A stretch of 64,000 nt of DNA from Anticarsia gemmatalis (Eukaryota; Arthropoda; Insecta; Lepidoptera; Erebidae): the NCBI RefSeq assembly GCF_050436995.1, contig NC_134757.1:8940501-9004500 (forward strand), in the 5' to 3' direction. This document shows positions 24,669-38,897 of the stretch, one piece after another. Position 1 is the first letter of the stretch. The number at the start of each line of letters is the position of its first letter. Both the position numbers and the translations under genes were made by a program. The notes below the pieces were generated by a model. That model was not told where the DNA came from. It did no database searches and was given only the letters and a program-made list of their open reading frames with translations.

Positions 24669-24900
24669 TACCCGAAAGTATAGGCAAAGGCGTATGATGA
24701 AATACACCCGCATTTCGCCATTAACAATGTTGGCCCTCTGTAAAAGGACCTATTGCCATATACCAGACACGTTACTATACTCCGAGCTACTACTGAGAAG
24801 CATTCTTAAAAATAAAAGTACTACTTTTCCTGACTTTGGGAATCAAAACTGGAATCTTTTGATCATCAGTCGGATATTGACCGCGCTACAGAAGCAATGA
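24669..24900 (-). mobile_element. tRNA-derived SINE (minus strand)
   Basis: On the minus strand it begins near 'ctgtagcgcggtcaatatcc', has the box B-like GTTTTGATTCCC (24838-24849) and continues with 'ttctcagtagtagctcggag', 'ggtatatggcaatagg', 'ggcgaaatgcgggtg' and 'gcctttgcctatac'. Those segments occur in the same order in the unit at 23011, so the two are the same family. It lies about 450 bp downstream of a non-LTR coding relic in the opposite orientation. Confidence 0.65.
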
Positions 24901-24904
24901 CATT

Positions 24905-27900
24905 TCATTGACCCACATTTTATCGAGGCATTCAATCATCATAAACATAATAACTAATATTTTCATTTCAATTGATAGTTAACTCCGAACATTAGTTTGA
25001 ACATGTAATTACGGAAATACGTCGGATATCATTTATACGGCCGCCATTACAAAATGTTCCAACAAGTGACAGTTACATGAAAATGTCGTTAGATGTTGAT
25101 TTATGTAGGTTTGTTACTAATGTGAATGTATGTACACGCGTCACAGAGTCAGGTGCCTCAGCCGGTACAGGCAAAATCAAAAACATGTGTACAGCGCGTC
25201 CCATTTCCAACAGCATCTTACAACTGAAATTATAAAAATTACGTTTAACTTCAAAGTAATTCTACAATCACTGTGTAATTGCTATCGATCAATATCAATA
25301 AACTGGTATTTTCATACAAAAAGTACGATTTAATATGAGACATAATTTGCTTGTGACTGTACATACTCTGATGTTACGTTGACAAACGCTGAAAGGTTTA
25401 TTCCAATGTTTGTTCTTACTTTTATTGTATGTTTTTCTAGTAAGGTAATAACGGTAGTGTAATCTGTTATTTCCGTTTCTACGGAGCCTGTTTTGATATG
25501 ACTCAAAACTGTTATTAACAAAACAAATACGAATTAATATTTTATGTTTTCATAACAACGTTTTTTGAAGACTAATATTGAATAACACTGGTTATAATAA
25601 TTATGATTACCTAATATTGCATCACAAAACAATAATAATAACACATCCTCACGAAACAGAAAACAGCATTGATTGATAGCGCGATCATTTGTATAATAGC
25701 ACAATCGAATTCGCGGCGAAATAAGAAGAATTGGAAACAGTTATAATCAGCACCCACAAACACAACAATGGACATTACGCAATGCGATAATTTCACCTGA
25801 ACAAAAGGTTGGACGTAATAAGTGCACACCGTACACAATGAATGCATTCATCATAATTTAACTTCAATGAAAACATGGAGAGCTGTTGCGAATACTCAAT
25901 TGGATGTGATTGCAAGACTAAATCTACGAATGTATTAAAAACAGATAAAGAGATGAAGTCACGGTTTGAAGTCACTAGTCAGGAATGGAAAGGACAACGA
26001 TGTAGGTACAGAACCAGTACATCAAGGCCGGATGATGTGATGCCTAGCAATAGAAATGTTTTCATGATGATACATTACTATAAATAATAATCTTTGTTAA
26101 CTATTGAAATCTACGTAGGCTGCAAGATGTATACATTTAAACCTAATATTTAAAAGAAATTCACTGCATTTAATAATATAGACTGCACTAACAACAAATC
26201 ATAACTTCAATTAAAAGAAAACAAGAGTAAACATAAGAACACAAACAATTCATTCAAAAAGTACATAACCTAACACGTCAATAGCAAAGAAAATATAACA
26301 CAATGACGTATCAATCAAACAAAACATACCAACGAAATAAATAAAGTAAACGATTTATAATAACGATGAAAGAAACGAAATAAATAAAAGAACAAAACTT
26401 CCACATCGATCAAAGCGGAACAGATACAAACACAGCCTATGTCATTGGCCGTAAGCCTAATCCAATATAGCGTACATTATACAAGATAGCTCCGTTGACG
26501 ATTCAAGTAACGGTAACCGTATATTTAACAGGTTTCCCAATACGGTGCTCGAGGCGAGCTTCACTTGAAAAGAAGCTCATCAATTCATCAAGTTCTTTAG
26601 TATTAAGGTGGATTGACGTTTATACAGTAGACGTGTTTGCTTCTATGCCATAACGAGTTGGGTTTGCGCGTCATCAAACGTTTCTGCTTTATGTGCTTAC
26701 ACGTGTGTATTAACGAAATTTCAATGGCGTTCTACTGTTATATTACACGTTTATTAATTCAGTTTTAACGTCTGTCCAATCTAAATATAAATTTAATAAT
26801 AACATTTCTTTTGTTCTTTTAAATCTTATTGACTCAAATAACACTCGCTACAAATTTCAAATTGGAGACACAAAATTAATAAACTTCAAAACAATTCTCA
26901 TTACAATGTCTTTATCTTTTTAATTTACTTCAATTACAAAAGTTTTTATCCAATAAATCTAAAACATGACAACGTCAGTCTCGCACAATAAAAAAAAGCT
27001 TGTAAAATGCGTAATTTCATTACTTGGCACGGCATATCTGCCAGACGGTGGACAGACAGAAAAAAATAAAACATTAATTTGACATTTATAAAGTTAAGAC
27101 ATCGTCTGAGAGGGTTCCGGGACAGCCTCCAGCGATGCTCCGATAACTGGTTACCGCAGGGAATAATGGACCTTAAAATTTGTTTACAAAGGTCGGATGT
27201 ACTTTATACGAGTTACAATAGATTTATCGGATAAGATTTGCCTGTCAAAACAATGTTGACACTGAATAGGTTTCCTTTGCATTTTCTGGTCCGTTAAACA
27301 CTTTAGATGGATTAATTGAATACATGGATTTAATTGAACACTTCTTTAAATTTATCTAACATCAATATTGTAACCCACTTTGATATTCTAGACATTTCTG
27401 AACGCAGTATATTGTGAACACACTCGGAAGACAAGGTCAGTATGGCACCGTTTACGAAAATGAAACAGCATTCCAAAACAACCTGCAGGGAACGCGGCCA
27501 AAGATATTACCATATTAATATGTGAGCCATAAATCCTACATCATTTGAATTCATTAACGGTTACTTTTACCGAAAAAGTGTTTATTGGTGAAGAATTTGA
27601 TAACACAAAGCCTGTAGATAGAAACCTTCCGGCATAGTTTTCTAAAACCGGTCGAGATAATATTACAATGAATGTAAAATGTTTATTAATGAGTGTAACG
27701 AGACCAGGCGGCGGTCAATGGCAGCGGCCTTGGCCAACGCTTGAGGCATACCATTCGGTGCTTTACTTTATACACGTGATATTATTTCGTACACACTTAA
27801 TTTTTGCTATCTTTAGAAGAATTTCAATAACTGCTAATGATTCAGAGACAAAAATTTTATTTAAAAGTATTATGATTTACACTTCATCATTTCAATCATA

Positions 27901-28365
27901 ATACTTTTTTGCATCATTTTAGTTAGCCCCGAACCACAGTACAACTTTAATATTAGATAATAAGTCTCTCGTTTCAACTGAACTCTCACAACATCATTTA
28001 CTTTAAGATGTTTTACGAATCTATCAAAGCCCTTAATTTACTTCTGCACTAGATATTTATCTTTGCAGTTATTTTATCAATTAATATGTTGTATTAATGG
28101 TACATTAATATTAAGCCCATTCAATATCCGGTAAGCAATCGTGCTGCCACTATCGCTAATCAATTACCGTGTTAGATTTATGTGTTTGCGTCCACATCAT
28201 CTTGCGGTCTCACGTCTATGTATGTTTCTATTATTTTATTAATGACGTTGGCATCAGGTAGCTTTGGAATTACCGTTCACTTTTGAACCGTTTTTATAAA
28301 AATTTACTAAAATTTTATAAAAAAAAGAATAGTATTTGATGTAAGATTGATTGCATCGTGCGATA
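24905..28365. other. Unannotated stretch
   Basis: The part from 26100 to 26450 is an A-rich run of short AAATAAA/ACAAA words with almost no G. A less AT-biased block lies at 27020-27180 ('ccgggacagcctccagcgat'). No genes are recognised. Confidence 0.45.
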
Positions 28366-28369
28366 AAAT

Positions 28370-28525
28370 AAAAAAGAGATTTCGGTTGTGTGTATATATT
28401 TTCAAATCCTTCCCATCTCTGTGAGAAATATTATTAATATCGGCTCAGTGGTTTAGCCATGAAAGTTATATAACAGACAGGCAGACAGACTTTTGCTTTA
28501 TCAAAATTACTATGAAAAAGTATGT
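28370..28525 (+). repeat. Partial copy of a related retrotransposon 3' region
   Basis: 'atatcggctcagtggtttag', 'ccatgaaagttatataacag' and 'acaggcagacagacttttgc' correspond to the 'tcggttcagtggtttagccg' / 'gtaacagacagacagacttt' end of common lepidopteran non-LTR repeats. The upstream part is diverged. It is probably an old 5'-truncated insertion. Confidence 0.45.
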
Positions 28526-28529
28526 ACTA

Positions 28530-31500
28530 GAAGACACAAGAAAGCAACAGACACAAGCAGTCAACTTTCGCTGCAAAAGTGAATCTTGTATAGTATAACT
28601 AGACCTGAAACAAATATTTGTGAATCATACAAGTTTCATTTCGTATACTACGACACCACTGCGAGTAGCAACAACGCGTCTACTATTCGCTACAATATTC
28701 TTCTATATTTTGAAATCAATGTGAACAGTATTTTTCTCATCCTACGCCACAGTTTGACCACTAAAAAGTATTGGATAGTTTATCAGGTGGAATTCCGACA
28801 GTTGTTTTCATACATTTACTGTCACCTTCTCTGTCGGCAGGCTATGAGACATTTACCCATAAAGTGTGAAATTGGCCCTCGTATATGTATTAGTATACAC
28901 GTGTACTGCTGAAATTCTATAAAAATACTCCAAGTTGGCAACCAAAATGTTACAACACATAATAAAGTATACTATAATCATAAATAGCGTGAGTATAGTG
29001 TTGCTGTAATAAAAGATTAATGGTCAAAAAACTATAAATGTTCGTATTGCGTATCGATCAAACTGAAAACATCGAATAAATTGCTTTTTTTTATAATATA
29101 CTCGTGCATTATGCTACAACGCAGACTAGACGTCTAACAGAGCATAGAAACGGGCACAAATATGAATTATAATATTTACTTTCCATGTCTTTTCACAACT
29201 TGTTATTGTGATTATGATAATTTTGTACCAAAAAACTTACTAACTACTGAGTAACTAAACATGTTAATTTATTTTTACTATACGTATGATTTCTACTAGT
29301 AAACTGCTTTATTTTTTGTTCTTTCATATAAAATACTGTCTCGAGCTATGTAGTTTTCTTCGCAATTTATTCACTTCAATAGTTTTAAAGATAAGTGTCT
29401 CGGGACTTCGAAAGACACGTGTATATTTGTAGCAATTTATGTCAATCGGCATCAATGAAAAGCCAACGGCCAAACAGACAATTCAACCAGATTCTTTGAC
29501 ACCAGATTGACCCCAAAACCTTACAAAAGCAAGATACATTTCGAAAATACTTACATAAATGTTGTTTACTACAAACTTTAGTAAAAAGCATAGACGTCTA
29601 TCGTTACAGTCAGTAATGGAATTGAATTGTTGTGGCATTCAAGAGGTTAAGAGTTTGATGTCACACCTATTATACTGTTACGAATTAAGTTAACTTCATT
29701 GTAAAGACGAGTACAGAACGAATCGAAAAATCGAAGACAAATATAAATCTGCAATGCATCTAATAATGATCTTTAAATATTAATATTGTGTTAAAATTGT
29801 ATTATCAGCTGCAATATCTTCCGGTCATTTTCTGGTAATAATAGTACATCTCAATATAAGCCGCTAAAATGTCTTGTTAAAACACCATCAGTGACCTTAT
29901 TAATGTTCTAAAACGCGCCTGTATCCGAATAATAAATACTAACATTGAGAATCCTTTTATCCAATGCAAATAGATCGACATCCAACGCATTTCAACTGGG
30001 TCATACAACAGGTATTTTAAACAAACCAAGTATTCTTCAAACATTCTAAAAGCACGATACCATATACGGTACGTCGATATAATTCATTCACTCATAAAAA
30101 TGCTTGACCCAATAAAACTACAGAGTATAAATAGACCTCACATATTTCAAACGTTGCAGCTCGGACACGGAAGCATCTGTACGTATAAGATGCATTTACT
30201 CTGCACGAGCCAAAAGTGACCGAGAAATAGAAATATTCAAACACCCGGCTTCATACTTTGTTGATGGATGGGATTACAAACTGAAGTTGCGAATTTGATA
30301 CCGGTCGAAGATCAAGCAAACAATATTTTTGAAGTCTGTATAGGTTACACCCACATTCTCTTGTATGGCTTTTGTTATACAAACTCTCGTTAGTTTAAGG
30401 CTATACAATTGGCGCGTTCGTTGGCGTATATTTATTACTTTCAATAGCTCACAACGAGGACTTCTAAAGATAAAACTATCCCAATACACCGTTACGTAGC
30501 CTAAATTCTACAATGCCAGTTTAAAAGCGATTTTTGTACAATACCCTCCACGGACGTTTGAGGGGTTAATACACGTATCGGAATCACTAGAAAAACATAT
30601 TTATCCGACCCTACTTAAGCGTATTGTCACAATGATAGAGTTGACTCTGGCGAAAAACGGCTCTGTTTACCGATTTTGAGCTTAGGAGTTTAGTTTTGTT
30701 TATGCTCACCCAAGACCCTTTTTGAGCCGACTAAAGAGGACCTAGCGTTATATTATACAAATCACCACTCAGTTTCGCGTCGAATTTGCGACTGGCCTAT
30801 TTTCCACACTCACGACCTCTGTTCGATGTAATGTAAACACCGTGTAAGTTTTTGTGTGAACCTTTTAAGTGACGTAAAACGTGTGAAAAACTGCCAATGT
30901 TTTTCGGGGAACGAAAAACATAAACGTGAATGGACCCGCCTTTTTCACTATGTAGAGGAAAAGTAGTGTGCGGTTGACATGTTCGTAGCGTGCTCGCAAA
31001 CACGTTCACTCTATGCAAATCTTCGTATTCAGCGCTCGATTCGTGTTCGGCATAGTAAATACGCACCTTTACATTTTTAGCCTGACTTACTTCAAAACAA
31101 TGTTATTTCCAGTTCCATATAGTCGATAAGTTGGTACATGTTTACTATTTGTGAAGCGAGTTCTATCATGAATATGGATATATTCTCGCATATTTATCTA
31201 GTAGTAGATTTTTCTGCATGCTATTACTGAAGTGAAATATGAGACGATCTATGATATTTTAAACAAATAAATAAGTACAAAGATAAAAATACATTCTACG
31301 CTTTTAAAATTGAGGTCAAATCTTCTAATATATTTAAATTAAAGCAATTAACGTAGACGATGTTATATTTTGTCTTATTATACAAATTTTATGCCGCTGC
31401 TACTTTTAATACAAAGTCAAATTTAGAATCAATTTAATATGCTGAATGGAACCTGTACTATATCACAAATTGTCGGTCAGTTTCCTTATAGTGTCGTCAC

Positions 31501-34500
31501 AAGTGGCCACTGTATAAGAACAATACAATATGAATGGTCAGGCGCGCTAACGGTACGCCGAGCGAAGCCGCGGTCAAAGCAAAGATTCTACATATTCAGT
31601 CGAGGCCATAACGGTTCAACGTTTCTTTTTGTTATTCGTACACGCGCTCGTATGGTAAATTGCTTTATTTCACGGTCCCATTTCGACAAGCAAACACTCG
31701 TTACATTGATATCATATAATATTTAGTTATTTGATTGTATCTGGGTATTTACGGAAATAAGGATTACGATATCCATTGATTGAATTCCAAAAATTATTAT
31801 CTCTTTATACGATAATGTTGCAATCGAAATAACTTGTATGTTTCTGAGCACCGATGAAATTTAAATGTCAACTACCGATGTCAATAAAATTAAACAATGG
31901 CACGACAATACAAGGCTTTTGGAGCTTTAAAATTGCTTGATTGGTTTCATTGTGACAACACTTAATTAACTTCGTAATATACAAACTGTCAAATTAACTT
32001 CACAACCGCTGCTTGTATATCAACACACAGATACATTGTGTAAAATTGATACACACGTTGTCCGAATAAAGGATACAATAAAAACGAATAGTCGAGAAAA
32101 ATACGAGAGAAAAATGATATAAAAAAATGTATTCATTTATACGTTAACGATGAATTCAATTCAATAAAAAGTAGAGGCTGTTATTATAGAATCGACACTC
32201 GATCTTAATAATGGGAGTAAATCCCATCGGCTCACAATCTCGGTAGGAGGAAGCGAGTGTCCATTTATCAATTGTAGACATCAGACGAGCACAATAAGAC
32301 GTGCTTACAGACATTGTGTCTTGAAGAATGACTCGAGTGCCGGGGTCTTACCGGCCGACAGTTGATACGCTTGTAGGAATAAGAATGATCATAACAATAC
32401 CATACCAATAATACTTCACAATGGAATCGTGTCAAGTAGCCTCATAATCATTTTGAATTCAATTGGGGAAAATACAATATTGCAGGTTTAAATTAAGGGT
32501 TTATGTTTAAACAAAATGGACGATGTAATTAATATATTCAATACTTTAAATGTACTTTAACACACTCTGATCAACGATAGTACACAAAATAAAAGAGTAG
32601 AAAACCCACCTCATGCAAAAATCTAAAGAAAAGCCTTTCGCATTAAGAAAAGCAAACTAAATCATCATACAATCAAAATTTTACCCATCAAGTTAAATAT
32701 TAAAATGACAAGACAAAGAAACAAATTAATAATTAACAAATTCTAATTGCTGGGCGGCAATCGTTTGCAAGTACTATGAGAAAATTAAAAAAATGAGGCC
32801 GACTTACTGATAGAGTGTTCGAGATGGTTGCGGAACAAATTGAATAGAAGTGACTCATTATTTCTAAACACGATCTTTGACAACATGTGTGGGAACAATA
32901 GAGATCGAGACATGATACAAGCCAAAACAATGAATTATAATAGCCCAGACTATTCGGAGAAAGATGATTACGAGGTGTTACCTTTGAACTGGCCCGTGAA
33001 CCGGTTGTGAATCGAAATATTTGAAAGCGAATGACAAAACGAAAGTTTTAATGATTGGTAAATACATATTTTTGATATTCAAACATGACCTCCAAAAAAA
33101 TTCAACTATCATGGTCAATCTTTAAAGAGAAATTGGAAATGCCTATTCATTTTTTGGCTTGTATTGCAAATTGAAAAATGATTTTTGCGATAAACCGGTT
33201 TAATAATACAAAGTGATGATGCTTTCCAATTTATTTTTGTAAATGTTTGAAGATTAAAATAGTGTTACTAATCATGACATAGCACGCAAATGCATGAGAA
33301 AAGTTTCAATTTACAATATATTGTATCAACATAAGCCTTTCACTGAGGAAAAGCAAACCGTCGTTAGCCTTTTCGATTTCAAACAAATAATACATCAAAC
33401 GTGACATCTGTAGTTTAATATGACAACAAAATTTGTTATTCTAAGATAAGTAAATATACTGTGTTCATTCACTAACAACAGCTAAAACAAATTTCGTGTA
33501 AAATATAAATGGGGTAATACGTGCTATCACTAAACTAATATTAAGCAACAACTTATCAAAGCAAATATTTTATGATAATTTGGAAGATATGGCTAATAAT
33601 TCTGAGTAAACCTTATCATAATGATATCAAAGAAATTAAAAAGATCTTGATATAAATATAACAACAACGTTAGCGCTACTTTTTAATCGCCTTTGTAATT
33701 TACTGATAAGAATATAGTAAGAACTTGATTTCGTAAATCATGTTGCTAACTTGATTGAACAAAATAATTAGTTAAAATTAAACCTTTTTTATTACTGATT
33801 CATATCAGGTTTTTCAGTTACCGCAATCGTTACACACTTACTACCGAAACAAGGGATACAAAAGTCTTGTTAAAAAATATGAGACCATTATTTATATAAT
33901 AGTTTACGTATTTAGTACATAAAAAATTGTTTACAGTATAAATGCAATCGCGATTTACGTCTTTGTTTTACTAATTCAACTAAATAGAGTTTTACTAAAT
34001 AGAGTCTTAACACGTTGCTTTGCATAAGCTTACCTCAGCACGAAACAAAACCAATTTCGCGATGTTAATCTTAAAATCTCGGAATTTTTTCGGTAAATAT
34101 AAATAGGCAAATCGTAATTCGTTCTTGCTGTCATTCTGTATAATTCGTCGCTTCCGTCCTACACCGTGTAAGCTACACGTCACGCGTAATTTCTTCTCAT
34201 ATCATGTATGTTGTCACATTATTCACACTGAGCAAACATGTAATATAAACGTTGCTTCCTTTATTTCCCTTCTTTCACTGCTTTATTACACAAATGCTTT
34301 AATTACGGCAAAAACAAAAGCAGCGTACTGTTATCTCGACATGTCATAACCATGTAACAAAAAGGTAAACGATTTTTTCAATGTTTCTGATGTAATGTAA
34401 GTCGATTATGTGACTCTAATGTCCCTGTTCCTCGAACAGTCAATTGTAAAGTAGCTGTATTGTAATGGAACATTCACAGCTGCGGCAATATTTATCTTAC

Positions 34501-37160
34501 AGTACAATAATTTAAACGGAAACAATGATTAGTGCGAGTAGTTGAACCGTACTAAAGGACAGCCTTCCAAAATTTGCTCTGAAATCACAACTCCATATCC
34601 TTAATCGGTCAAATTCGGCTTATCTAAGGTCCAAACTGGACACTAATGGGCTTTTAAGGTCAATATTTCAGAGCGCCGGTCGGCGGTTGGGTAGTAACGT
34701 TCTCAATAATTGGTCCCAAGTCTCGACGCGCCAAACTCCCGAGTAACATTTGTAACTAAAACGTTTGTTACCAGTTTCGACTGTTAAATTTTAGAACTTC
34801 GCATAGTTTAGTTGCAGGTATGTATTAACATTGTATATAATTTCAAATGTATTGACTTGGTTAATTAAATACCGCGCATACTTGGCGCCACATTGTACGC
34901 TTCCGTGATTTCAGCGGGGAAAGTAAACCGGGGGGATCTTGTATGTAATATTGATTTTGGGAAAAACGTTGCGTTGCAAAATTTTCCCCTATTATATTAG
35001 CACCCTGTGATAAGTTGCAACTGCTGCGGATAAAAACGAGATGGCCTTTTTGTTCAGTTTTGTAGACGTGTTTAAATCTTACAGTAGAATAGATAACATT
35101 CCCGAACTGCTTACATGAATAACATTAATAAAACAAAAGAAAAAGATTCTAATACATTTTCCAATTGTTGATTTACTGATCCCAAAACGTCAACGACAGA
35201 TCATATTTCCTTACAAATCAACATTACAAATACAAGGTAAACTCTTGGGATACACAACACAACATAACAACATACTTTTCTCTATCAAATTATGCAAAAT
35301 AATATTCTGTATACGAATTCCTAATAAACTGTCATTTCGTAGAAAAGGGACGGGTAATAGGGATACATTTTAATAGTCGTTACAGTCGAAATGTAGTGAG
35401 CCTAAAACTCAGGTAGCAAATAAGGTTTTTAGTCAGATACAAGTTTTGACAAAGTTAGGCAGATGGTAATTATGTTTATTTGCATACATTCAGACTGTAT
35501 CATTTGTTTATACTTTCTGGTATAAAGTTACAAATATTAAATTAGGATCTACACATGGGACACGGAGTATCTGATTGGAGGAGAGCAGATTAACTATGTC
35601 CTGTATGATTACTGTTGAAGAAGCATCGTCAGGCTTGAACCAATATGACCGTCTAACAGTCGGGAGAGCCTGACCTATTCCTGGCATGCAGTACAGCATT
35701 TTGCTAACGTAAAAAAAAAGATCCTACACTTATGAATGATTATTTCAACAAAACATTCAGTACGATAGCATCGAAATCTTCTCAAAATAATAAAGAGTAT
35801 TTGACTCTCAATATAGCTTTATCTTTTCAGGTCAATTTAAAGCGATGCGCGAATTTCCATACATTTATAATTTGTTTACATATTTATAATGCATCTCACT
35901 CAACAGATAAAATGGCAATAAAGCATTAATTATTATTTTCAGTATAAAATACGCATTAATCGTCGACCAAAAATTTATTTTTGAAAATAAATCTCTTTGC
36001 TTCGCAATTTATTAAATAAACACGTACAATTTGTTAAACATTCATTAAATTCCCGTTTATTGATACGATAAGTATTTATAATAATTTAAAACCAGTCGAT
36101 ATCATTTATAATTAAACGATAAAATTATCGTTGGATTGCAGTGCGAATATTATCAAATATGCAATTTCGAAAACGACGTATATCACATCACACAATCGTA
36201 GGACTTGTGCCCTTTTACAAATCTCGTAATAAATCATGCTACCTACACTTACCCGTACTATAATCGTAGCTACTGTTATAACGTCATAAGTACCTGTAAA
36301 CAAAAACAAAATCTCATTAAAACATGATTCTAATTTCAATATAATAATAAAATTATGTACATTTTATTCAGTAAAATATTAGAGGCCCCCACTTAATTTT
36401 CGGATGTCGTAATTTTAAGACCATTAAAAAGTTTTATTGATCTGTTAACAAGTCCAAGTCCCATTTATAAATTGATGTAGATACAATCGTAATATTAAAA
36501 TTGACAGTTGCGTGATCGACCTATTTTTACTAAAAGGATCTATAAATTAAGAATGGAGTTGTGTTAGTTTAAGTTCAGCGTCGTTTATAATCTAGATGTT
36601 ATTTATTTTTAGATTTATATAAACTTTAATTAATACGGTTCATTTTACAGGAATATAGCATAAAATCTTGCGTTTGACTACTAAATTGCTAAATCAATTT
36701 TGTTAAAATAAAGCCATGTTATAATATCCTAGAGTAAGACAGTCTACACAAGCGGAGCTAGGGCCAAAAGCTGTAATAACATAAAGTTTCTTGTTCTATT
36801 ATCTATTAACCTGAAATCAAAACACCCCAGAAGGTATTGTCTATCGCAAGTCTTAGTACCTAAGTTTAGATACTCGCTCTAACTTTGTGTTAGTCGATAA
36901 CCTATAGTTTAACAGTTTAACTCTAACAACTTGTTCGAGTAGCGCTCAGCCACTTATTAGACGCAACTCTATTTACCTTGTTAGAAATTTCAAGTGTTTA
37001 ATAAGATTTCATTAAATAAAGTGGATATCGGCAAGATTGGACGGTAAGACACGATTTCGAAGAATCAATTTTGTGTTGTAACTAAATCTAGCCTAGTGCT
37101 CGCCTTTATCTTTTAAAATACCACTTGTATTGCGGGGAATTTTTTCTCAAAACATTACAT
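28530..37160. other. Long unannotated stretch
   Basis: It contains the candidate core promoter at 34098, a TATAAATA at 30126 without a clear initiator and a mildly GC-rich block at 34660-34930. It also contains an exon-like minus frame at 35508-35720, discussed under findings. Otherwise it is AT-rich with chance open frames. Confidence 0.45.
34098..34136 (+). promoter_or_regulatory. Candidate TATA/initiator core promoter
   Basis: TATAAATA (34098-34105) is followed 35 bp later by TCATTC (34131-34136), a perfect arthropod initiator match (TCAKTY). Spacing is slightly longer than the usual 28-33 bp. The first ATG downstream (34205) opens only a short frame, MYVVTLFTLSKHVI. It may be spurious. 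Confidence 0.2.
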
Positions 37161-37164
37161 TATA

Positions 37165-37245
37165 TGCAACACACTTTATTTATTTCGAGTGGAAATCAAA
37201 CCCACGATCCTCAAGCGCAAGGGTTGCCTGGTAACCACCCTAATT
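37165..37245 (-). repeat. tRNA-like SINE head fragment
   Basis: On the minus strand 'ggtggttaccaggcaaccct' and 'gtgggtttgatttcc' (box B, 37191-37205) resemble the head of the 61850-62042 repeat. No body or tail is recognised, so only a fragment is called. It lies about 1.2 kb upstream of fold-back copy 2. Confidence 0.4.
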
Positions 37246-38425
37246 TCAATGAACACACCATAAACACTATCAAAGCTATACCATTGAGTTAAAATTATTA
37301 TTATGACACAAGAACATTCAGCATCTTTTGGATATTTGAGGCTTTGAAATAACAAATTTTAATCACATTTTTCTTCACATCTTACTAATAAACTGCCTCT
37401 TTAGTTCAGACATAACCCTACTTCATACTAACGGCACAGACCCAGAAGTAGGACGGTAAAAGGTTAAAAGCCTCATACACTATCTTTAGCATACTATTTT
37501 CAGTGAGTCCCTATAGCAAACATGTCCACAGTTTAGAGCCTCAACTAAATCTATTCCTGGTGCTATTTACTTCAGACCAACAAGGTCCAGTCTTGGAAGG
37601 AACGTAACAATAAGTAACAACCCACTACCGGTTAGAAACAGGCTATAAAGGATTGCAATCCATTTACGAGTATGTTCCCGACGGCCAGTTTCGTAGGCCA
37701 ATGGGAACGTATCAAGGCACACAATAGTCTTGTAACCCAAGTGGTATCACAATATTGTTGGTACGTGTTTCATATCTAGTCTGCTGTTGACATCTTGGCG
37801 TCGTTGTCTCAAAATGTAAGCCATATTGAATTTGTGTCACGTTGATTGGGTGAAGTTCGATATTTTTATGTCGCTCCATTACAGTTTTAGCCTAGCAAAA
37901 TAAGAGCTTTTGTATGCGTTTTTAAACTTTTTTGAAGATTAAAATATGCTTTTGCTACGTTTTTACTTCTTGTAAGATGCGTCTTTTCAACTATCGGAGG
38001 TAGTATGACTTGCCTGTTTAGTAAGCTTATAGCGCTCATAATGTTTAAAAATAAAGGAGACTCTTTAAAACTTACGGCTGATGAAAAGATGTAAATAGAA
38101 ATAGAATATCACTGCATAGACTTTATAATACTGGTGCCAACTCGCTCCAAAACTTTTCAATATGTCTACCCCAAATAGGTCAGGGTTTAGCCCGTTTCGA
38201 TCAATATTTAATTTATTTATATACCCAATTCTAGTTTAGAGCCTACAACTCATACCGAAATATCCAACATTCGAGTGCTTAACTGAGAGCCGCAAACTAT
38301 CAAATTGGGTCGAAACCCATCAAATTTTACAGCTTATTTGACCAAAAACATACAACAGTACGTTGACAACTGAAACTAATATGAAAATGGATCCTCTCTA
38401 GTCGCAGGTACGTACTAAAATGTTT

Positions 38426-38897
38426 ATGCCACCAAAAACATTCTGTAAAAACCTCAAGTCTCGCCGTAAAAAGTTGTGAGATCGATATAATACCAAGTCG
38501 ATTAATCTGTTTAGTCTCTACTTAAAGGACCTTCTGTCTTAAGTTATTACGTATGTTATTATCATGCCAATTTAAAAAAAAATACCTTTAAAACAAATAG
38601 ACCGACCTGGCCATCGCAGTATTTAATTATTAGTATGTATCACACTACACAGCACGACGAGAAGTTAATGCTCCTGAAATGTTAATGGCGAATTTGTGTT
38701 TTCTTGCGATGACCAAGTCGATCTAATTGTTTTAAAGGTATTTTTTTTTAAATTGGCATGATAATAACATACGTAATAACTTAAGACAGAAGGTCCTTTA
38801 AGTAGAGACTAAACAGATTAATCGACTTGGTATTATATCGATCTCACAACTTTTTACGGCGAGACTTGAGGTTTTTACAGAATGTTTTTGGTGGCAT
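38426..38897. repeat. Long inverted repeat (fold-back) of element copy 2
   Basis: The arms are 38426-38618 and 38705-38897 with an 86-bp loop. I find no mismatch from the tip through the A/T run and TACCTTTAAAAC. The three C/T differences nearest the loop occur at the same positions as in the other copies, plus one A/T difference private to this copy. The arms are therefore more alike within the copy than either is to the same arm in copy 1 or 3. Confidence 0.9.

Noticed and set aside
30126..30133. TATAAATA box
   Set aside because: No initiator match at the right distance and only a very short downstream frame.
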